A stretch of 64,000 nt of DNA from contig CM035229.1 in NCBI GenBank assembly GCA_020226215.1, forward strand, positions 85,391,343 through 85,455,342, written 5' to 3'. The notes under the pieces are model-generated. The model ran no database searches. It was not told where the DNA came from and was given only the letters and a program-made list of their open reading frames with translations. Below are positions 57,894 through 64,000 of the stretch, one piece after another; position 1 is the stretch's first letter, and each line of letters begins with the position of its first letter. The DNA is from Sindora glabra. Taxonomy: Eukaryota; Streptophyta; Magnoliopsida; Fabales; Fabaceae. The translations under genes were made by a program, and so were the position numbers.

Positions 57894-58983
57894 AAGAAAA
57901 TATTTGAAGCCCTTGAACCTCAATATACCACTTAAATCTTTGGTGGTGGAGGGGGTATACGGAGGGGTTTATTTCCCACAATGGATGGATGGGGAGTTCT
58001 GCCTTCAAATATTTATATAATGCGGAACTCCACTATTGTGTCAATTGTTTGCAACTTCCCTGACTGGGGAAACTGCCATCTCTAAGGAAGCTTGCAGTTA
58101 AGAACATGAATCAAGTGCGGTATGTGGATGATGAGGCCAGTATAGGGGAAGCTGCCTCAGGTTTCAAAGCTTTGGAATTATTGTCACTGGTACAGCTGCC
58201 AAACCTGGAGAGGTTATCAAGGGAGAATAGGAAAAATATATTCCCTCGTCTATCTCATATGGATATTTCTCAGTTTCCCAAATTTGCCTTGCCTTGCCTT
58301 GCCTTCCGTTTCTCAGAAAACTAGAAATATATCACGAATGTAGCCAAGCGCTACAGGGTTCAATCCATAATCTCCAAAATATTGAATCTCTTCGCTTTTG
58401 ATACGATGAAGAGTTGGCTTCCTTTCCAGATGGGATGCTCAGGAACCTTACTTCTTTCAATATTCATTCCATTTTGGAATACGACAAACTTGGGGTACTC
58501 ACAATTGAACTCACCAACAGCCTTAATTCTCTTGAAAGTTCGTACATTCGAAATTGCAATAGCCTGGAGCAAATTACAGAGCAAACGAGGCAAGGGCTGC
58601 ATTCTCTCAAAACATTAGAAATCAGAGGGTGCCATAAGTTGAAATTTCCCGGTGGTTTTCAACGCCTCACTTCCCTTCAACATCTAACACTTTTCCACTG
58701 CTCAAAAGTGGAAAGTTTACCCTCCGAAGCTTTACAACATCATACATCCCTGCAATTATTACATTTAATAGAACTTTGAAATCTTGCATCATTGCCAGAT
58801 TGCTTTCAAATCCTATCAAATCTCCGCTCATACACTGAGGGATGCCCCAAGTTGATTTCTATCCCAATAAACATGCAAGGACTTTGCAGTTTGGAGAATT
58901 TAAGAATTTCTAGTGTTCCGAGTTGAAGAAACGATGTGAGAAGGAAACGGGGGAGGACTGGCCAAGATTGCTCGCGTACGTTC
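57894..58983 (+). pseudogene. CC-NBS-LRR (RGA-type) resistance gene, C-terminal LRR part, broken
   Basis: The translation shifts frame several times. It gives LKTLVVEGYTGG, FISHNGWMGSSAF, NCLQLP.LGKLPSLRKLAVKN, MNQVRYVDDEA, FKALELLSLVQLPNLERL, then LTSFNIHSI, LKTLEIRGCHKLKFPGGFQ, LTSLQHLTLFHCSKVESLP, LASLPDCFQILSNLRS and GCPKLISIPINMQGLCSL. It ends with ELKKRCEKETGEDWP, the usual end of RGA-type CNLs. These are the irregular leucine-rich repeats that sense pathogen effectors in the cytoplasm. No NB-ARC or coiled-coil domain is seen upstream in the window, so only the 3' part survives, with frameshifts near 58020, 58320, 58410 and 58780. Copia D inserted just downstream. Confidence 0.85.
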
Positions 58984-59419
58984 CATGCGCATTGAGGATG
59001 GTAATTTTCTAATTTCTGTTGAACGGACGAAATCCCATTGATTATTATCGTTGATTGCATTCCATTTTTATACAGATTTCTTTTCTTTATTAGGATTAAT
59101 AATTAGGACATTTCTACTCCTATTTGTATTTCCTTTATTAGGATAGATAATTAGGATTTATTCCTATAATTTTGCCCTATCCTAGGAAACTAATTATAAA
59201 TATTAGCTTATAAAATGTAAATACCTCTTGTGAAAAATGTGATTTCAAATCAGTTTTTATTTCTTTTAACTTGGTATCAAAGGTCCTAATCTTGGAGACT
59301 CTGGTCCTGCACTCTGAACCTAGCCTATTTTTGTTGCAAAAGAGCCGTCTTCGTTGCAGCAGCCTGCTACTATCTTTCTTCTTTGCACCACTATTGTGTA
59401 ACTGCACAAATTCTCCTTC

Positions 59420-60200
59420 ATGTCTAGTCCAAAAATTACCAATACCTCCAGTACCACCCATCAAATCACAAACTTGAGTTCAACACCTTTAAATCCCAAT
59501 GACTTATCCGTCTTGCATATTACATCTCGCTTTAATAAAAAAAATTACTTACAATCGGCTCAAGTCATCTGTGCTACTCTCAAAGGGTATCGCAAATCAA
59601 ATCATATTGAAGGTACTATTCCTAGGAAGGATGACCCATAGTTTGAGATGTGGGATGATGAGAACTTCCTTATTATAACATGACTTTAGAACTCTTGACT
59701 CTTGAGATAAGCAAAAATTGTGTGTCTCTTCCTACTGCTTGAGAAATTTGGGATAATTTATGCCAAACCTTTTCCATGAAACAAGATTTGTCAGTTTGCT
59801 TTGAACTCAAGACTAAAATTTTTAACATTAAACAGGGTTCTCTTTTAGTGACAAATTACTATGGGTCCTTAAGTAGCTTGTGGACTGAATTGCATCAATA
59901 CCAAAATATGAAAATGGAGTGTAGTAAGGACACACTCAAATTAGCACAATTTATTGAGAAGGACATGATCTTTGAATTTCTTTCTGGCTTAAACCTTGAA
60001 TATGAACCTATTCGGGTTCAAATATTAGGAAAAGAAAAGCTTCCCTCACTCTTTGAGGTATTTTACATAGTTCGTGGTAAAGAGAGTTGTATAGTTGTCA
60101 TGCTAGATGATAAATCCATTGATGGGTCAGCATTGGCTATTGGTAGGACTATCAAACTAGGCCCCCCTCCATCCTCTTCCAAATTTGGTCGCTAGTGCAC
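59420..60200 (+). pseudogene. Copia D gag
   Basis: Begins MSSPKITNTSSTTHQ; the copia gag pattern follows (LHITSRFNKKNYLQSAQVI, KGYRKSN), then after stops near 59639 and 59685 FNIKQGSLLVTNYYGSLSSLW, MIFEFLSGLNLEYEPIRVQI and PSLFEVFYIVRGKES. The zinc knuckle CTYCKKSGHTKENC comes just after a stop at 60195. This is the retrotransposon coat protein, a different gag type from copia A and B (UBN2-like, with the LTGLNxxYxxIRxQIL pattern). Confidence 0.82.
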
Positions 60201-61560
60201 CTATTGTAAGAAGTCTGGTCACACTAAGGAGAACTGCTTCAAGTTTCATGGGAAGGACCAAGTTTTGAGGCACATTGGCAGATTTAAGAACATTAATCAA
60301 GGTTAAGCAAATCTGACTACTATAGAATCTAAAACTGTGGCAAATACCCGTCAAGTTATGGACGAGATTTTGCCCCTCACTAAAGAGGAATTAGAACACC
60401 TGCAAACTCTCATGGATCCCCTGAGTAAGCTTTCTGGTTCTTGCTCTTTGGCCATGAGTGGTAAGAATCTATATTTCTTATCTTCTCGTACTTTTATGAT
60501 TGTTTCTAAAGATTTCTGGATTCTTGACTTTGGTGTTACTGACCATATGACCTTTCATTCCTCTAATTTCATATCATGTCAACCCTTTTCTAATAATCAT
60601 CATCTTACAATGGCTAATGGCTCTCATACATCAATTGTAGGTTGTGGTAATATGAAACTCAATCCCTCCTTAAACTTGCAAAATGTACTTTATATTCTTA
60701 AGCTCTCTACTAATCTTATCTTTATTTATAAACTCACCAAAGACTTGAATTGTGTTGTAACCTTTTTTCATTCCTACTATGTATTTTAGGACCTTGCCAT
60801 GGGGAGTATGATTGGAGTTGTTAAGGAACAGGGGGGGTTGTACCATTTTCACAATGTGGATGCTTCAAGTGGATTTGATAAAAAATTATTGCATTCTTAT
60901 CACTCCTGTTTCGAGACTCCTGCTTCTCAAATTTGGCTCCAATATAAGTGACTTGGACATCCTCCATTTGCCTTAGTTAACTCTATGCTCCTTTTTTTAT
61001 TTTTGAAAGAGTTTGTTGAGTCCTTTAATTGTGATGTTTGTTAATTTGCAAAACACCATTGTGTTTACTTCCTTTCAAACTCTAATAGAAATTTTGAACC
61101 CTTTTGTCTTATTCATATTGATGTTTGGGGTCTTGCTGTTGTTCCTAATGTTTCTTGTGCAAAGTGGTTTGTTTCATTTATTGATGATTGTACTCGGGTC
61201 ACCTGAGTATTTCTTATGAAAGATAAATCTGAAGCATATCCATTGTTTGTTCAGTTTTATTGTATGATTCAAACACAATTTAGGAAATCTATTAAGCTGA
61301 TAATGGTAGAGAATATGTGAACCAAAATTTCTCTAACTTTTTTAAAGAAAATGGTATTATTTATAAACTTACATGCATGGATACATCCCAATAGAACGGC
61401 GTAGTTAAAAGGAAAAATAGGCATCTACTTGAAATTACAAGAGCCTTATTATTTTTCAAATGTTAGTTCCTAATTTATACCGGGGGAAAGTTGTTTTAAC
61501 AGCCACTTATCTAATAAACCAGTTACCTACTCAGATTCTTGGTGGTTGGAAAATTTAGAT
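60201..61560 (+). pseudogene. Copia D protease and partial integrase
   Basis: Zinc knuckle (CTYCKKSGHTKENC), then the protease motif WILDFGVTDHMTFHSSNF, where the active D-S-G is D-F-G, then ANGSHTSIVGCGN and LQNVLYILKLSTNLI. Integrase: HNVDASSGF, HSYHSCFETPAS (degraded zinc domain), LIHIDVWG, KWFVSFIDDCTRVT (first Asp region), VENM replacing the second Asp region, then MDTSQ-NG (shifted) and TATYLINQLPTQILGG. Several stops and frameshifts. Confidence 0.78.
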
Positions 61561-63540
61561 TTTAAGTATATGTGATTTTGCCCTAATCTGTGTTATTTTG
61601 TGAAAAAAGGATCAACTATTAGTAAATAAAGTGTAATTTTTTCTTTTAATTATTAATATCTTATCATCTAGTGGGTTCAAATGAACTAATTTTGAGCTCA
61701 ATAGATGAAATTATAATGAAATTTCTGGTTCAAATTTTTTTTTAGCCTAAATCTAGTACTTTTGTTGAGATTCTTTCATATATAGTTTAACTTCAGATGG
61801 TGGTTTAATTTTTAAGCCTGGCATTTGAGCTATGATTAGAAGCACCGTTCTTCGTTTGGATTGAGCCTTTGAATGCAAGGCCAAAAAAAAAAAAAAATGA
61901 AAGCAACAAGCCCTCTGATTGAGAAGTGACATTTGAGTGTTTCTAATTTTTTATCTAGTATTTTCTTTTGTATTCAATTCTAAATTTAGTTTCATTGAGT
62001 TTTTCACTTGTAAATTGTCTCTCTCTGGCTAAAAAGACAAAAGATCCAAACTGGATGTTATTATTCAAACCAAACCTATAATAACTGAAAAAAATTCCCA
62101 ATATAAGAGACAATAATGTTTCTGGCTTCCAGCACTGAACCACTGTTAAAGGATTCTGAAAGTAGGTTTAGGTTACATTGAAATTTAAGCATGCAAAAAG
62201 GAAGCTATTAACTTAGTACAGAAAAAAAAATGTGTACGTTGTATGTCTACCCATTGGCTTCTCTTTATTACTTCAGCAAGTTTGGTTGATAATTTTGTCT
62301 CTAATCACTTGTAACTTCTAGTTTGCTTGTTTCTTTTTCAACCTTGCTGCTGCATGAAACAAATTGATGGTCAATGGAGGTTAGACCCTAGAACATGTCT
62401 GATATTTAATGTCAAAGGAACTCAAGAATCGATTCTTATCATCCAAATCAGTCAAGTACTATGAGTAGGTACCTATTATCATGTTCTGAATACAAACCTA
62501 TTTTTAGTGTATTTTCCCCTTAAATCTAGGTCGGGAATCAATGTGATTTATTGGACTTCCCCATGTCAAACCCTTGTAATTTTTAGAACATAAATTCATC
62601 TAATGGGTTGTCATTTGGAAGGTTCAAATGAACTAATTGGAACCTATTTCCACCTTCTCTCTTTTGTTATTCCTTCAACTCTTTTTCTTATTACCTCTGC
62701 ACTACATTCTATTTAAGTTTCTTTTCTTTTGATTACATTTTGAAAGATTCCATGCATAATATCTTGCCCAGGTAAATAGTCAAATTTTCCTGTCTCCTTA
62801 TGCAGCACTCTTTCCAAATCTAGCACCATCCTTTACTGCCCTTATTTGTATTGGAGATTAAGGCAGCATTTTTTCTAGAATTTTCTATCATGCAAAACTT
62901 TCAAGTTTGTTGTAAAAATTCAGGACCAACAGTGTCTTTCAGTTTTCTCTTTAACCCCTAATTCTTGATCCTCTTCTAGTTATATACCACAGTGGCTTCT
63001 TTTAAAGCCAATATTCCAGGAAATGACAGTATAGCTGTGTCCAAGTTGAGCAGAAGTGCTAAAGAAAGAAGGCTGAGAGCAAAAACTAGTAGTGCAGCTT
63101 AGCCACATTCAGTGGGTAATTCATATATGTTTTGATTAATTCTGCCATTCTATGTCTCTTTCCTGCTTTGTTTTTCCCCTACTCTTGTATGCACTTCTTT
63201 GTTGAAATTATAAAGTAATAATTATTATCAACCATCTTTTGGTTACTTGAAACACTTTTTTGCAACTCTCCTTTATATTCAAAGCCTCACCCTGGAAAAT
63301 TTGTTGAAATGATAAACGAATCAACAATTCCATTCCTTTGTAACAAAAACTTCTGCCTTTAATGATTTTTGTTCCTTTCTTCAATCTTCTCTTTATTATT
63401 GCAAGTATCATATATGTTCTTCTTTTCCAATTGGCAGATACTAAGCTAGATCACAATTTTATAATATATTCATATAGCAAGACTGAAAAGCAAAGAACTG
63501 AGACATGAGTCATAGCTGTAACAACCTGATTGTAAATTTG
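61561..63540. other. Non-coding; second set of NLR-locus modules
   Basis: No gene. Contains diverged copies of the modules seen at 52.2-56.5 kb, but in the order C, D, E (62055-62550), A (62735-62945), B (63500-63600). An A run of 15 occurs at 61883-61897. Confidence 0.55.
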
Positions 63541-63559
63541 TATTCTGCATATATACAGG

Positions 63560-63990
63560 GCCATGTCCTGGGAACAGCTTCTTGTCATACCTCAAATTCA
63601 AGTTGTTCAACGGTTTTCAGTACCTTTTTTCGCTGAAGATCCTGGAATTTGGCAATTGCTGCGAGGTGGAAGATCTCACTGAGGACTTAAAACATCTTAT
63701 GCCCTGTAATCATTAGCTTTATGGCATCTTCCAAATCATGCATCCTTGCTAGACTTCTTTTCAAACCTCAAGGTTCTTCCGATTCCAGTAAGCACTCGTT
63801 GGCAGGTTTGTAGACTTTGAAAATTTAGTCTCCCTGAGTAACTAAAAGCAATATGACAAGGAAACAGGACGGAATTTGCTCAAAATTCCTTGTGTTACAC
63901 ATACACATAAGGAGAATGGATGTATAAAAAATAGCCAAGGGATATGTGGTACATCTAATTGCATCAATTAGAGAGGTAATTTTAGGAACC
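63560..63990 (+). pseudogene. Second CC-NBS-LRR C-terminal LRR relic
   Basis: After an acceptor-like TATATACAG/GG the sequence gives FQYLFSLKILEFGNCCEVED, LTEDLKHLMP, FSNLKVLPIPVS and KQYDKETGRNLLKIPCVTHT. The last lines up with the KKRCEKETGEDWP end of the relic at 58.9 kb. Frame changes near 63700 and 63850 break it. It shows that at least two resistance-gene copies once lay side by side here. The rest of this copy may lie in introns now unrecognisable, or was lost. Confidence 0.7.
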
Positions 63991-64000
63991 TGGATATGTT

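Larger units (their letters stand above)
59017..61560 (+). mobile_element. Copia D: truncated Ty1/copia retrotransposon
   Basis: A 5' LTR-like sequence (59017-59271, starting TGTTGAACGGACG and containing repeated TATTAGGATNAATAATTAGGA) is followed by a primer site (TTGGTATCAAAGG, 59271-59283), gag, protease and the first part of integrase. Homology stops near 61560, after TATYLINQLPTQILGG. Reverse transcriptase and the 3' LTR are absent from the window, so it is 3'-truncated. It lies 30-40 bp beyond the end of the LRR relic. Confidence 0.8.

Noticed and set aside
1..64000. tRNA, rRNA, CRISPR arrays, bacterial operons
   Set aside because: No tRNA-like cloverleaf or rRNA sequence was recognised. 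The TGGTATCAGAG and TGGCGCCGTTGCC motifs are primer-binding sites, not tRNA genes. Gene structure is eukaryotic.

Overview
The window is nuclear DNA of a flowering plant, most likely a eudicot. It is AT-rich, has plant-type introns, and carries a CYP71-clan cytochrome P450, CC-NBS-LRR resistance-gene remains and typical plant transposon families (Ty1/copia, Ty3/gypsy Athila/Tat type, MULE, PIF/Harbinger, hAT, LINE). I see no intact single-copy host gene. Almost all of it is transposable-element sequence, and the host genes are pseudogenes.

Region by region. (1) 2.5-21.8 kb is a four-level nest. A minus-strand P450 gene is split into two pieces (2545-2826 and 20462-21782) by a copia element (copia A). 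A 10.8 kb autonomous-type MULE (9460-20279, perfect 9-bp target duplication) lies inside the 5' LTR of copia A. A 930-bp fold-back MULE relative (18069-18998) lies inside that MULE. The MULE carries a decayed MURA transposase followed by a decayed plant-mobile-domain (PMD) gene. (2) 22.7-28.3 kb is a decayed PIF/Harbinger element with both of its genes, the DDE transposase and the Myb/SANT protein. (3) 29.0-35.7 kb is copia B, with a hAT-like MITE inserted between its protease and integrase. (4) 36.4-37.3 kb is a minus-strand LINE 3' end. (5) 37.3-46.2 kb is a young minus-strand gypsy element with nearly identical 1.6 kb LTRs. It has an intact gag-protease ORF but no reverse transcriptase, RNase H or integrase. 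Where pol should be it has two intact extra ORFs: a basic zinc-finger protein resembling the cysteine-rich nucleic-acid-binding proteins of carlaviruses, and an intronless LONELY GUY (LOG) cytokinin-enzyme homologue with an altered active site. (6) 46.2-48.3 kb is the 3' half of copia C. (7) 50.8-51.5 kb is an alpha-tubulin relic. (8) 52-64 kb is a decayed NLR locus: two LRR C-terminal relics, non-coding modules repeated in a different order, and a truncated copia D.

The most notable object is the gypsy element in (5). It looks like a gag-only (non-autonomous) retrotransposon that has exchanged its enzymes for a two-gene cargo, one gene apparently from the host and one apparently virus-like. 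Both cargo ORFs are open over their full length while nearly every other ORF in the window is broken. Second is the MULE that couples a transposase to a PMD gene and carries arrays of CpG-rich GGCGCC mini-palindromes at its ends.
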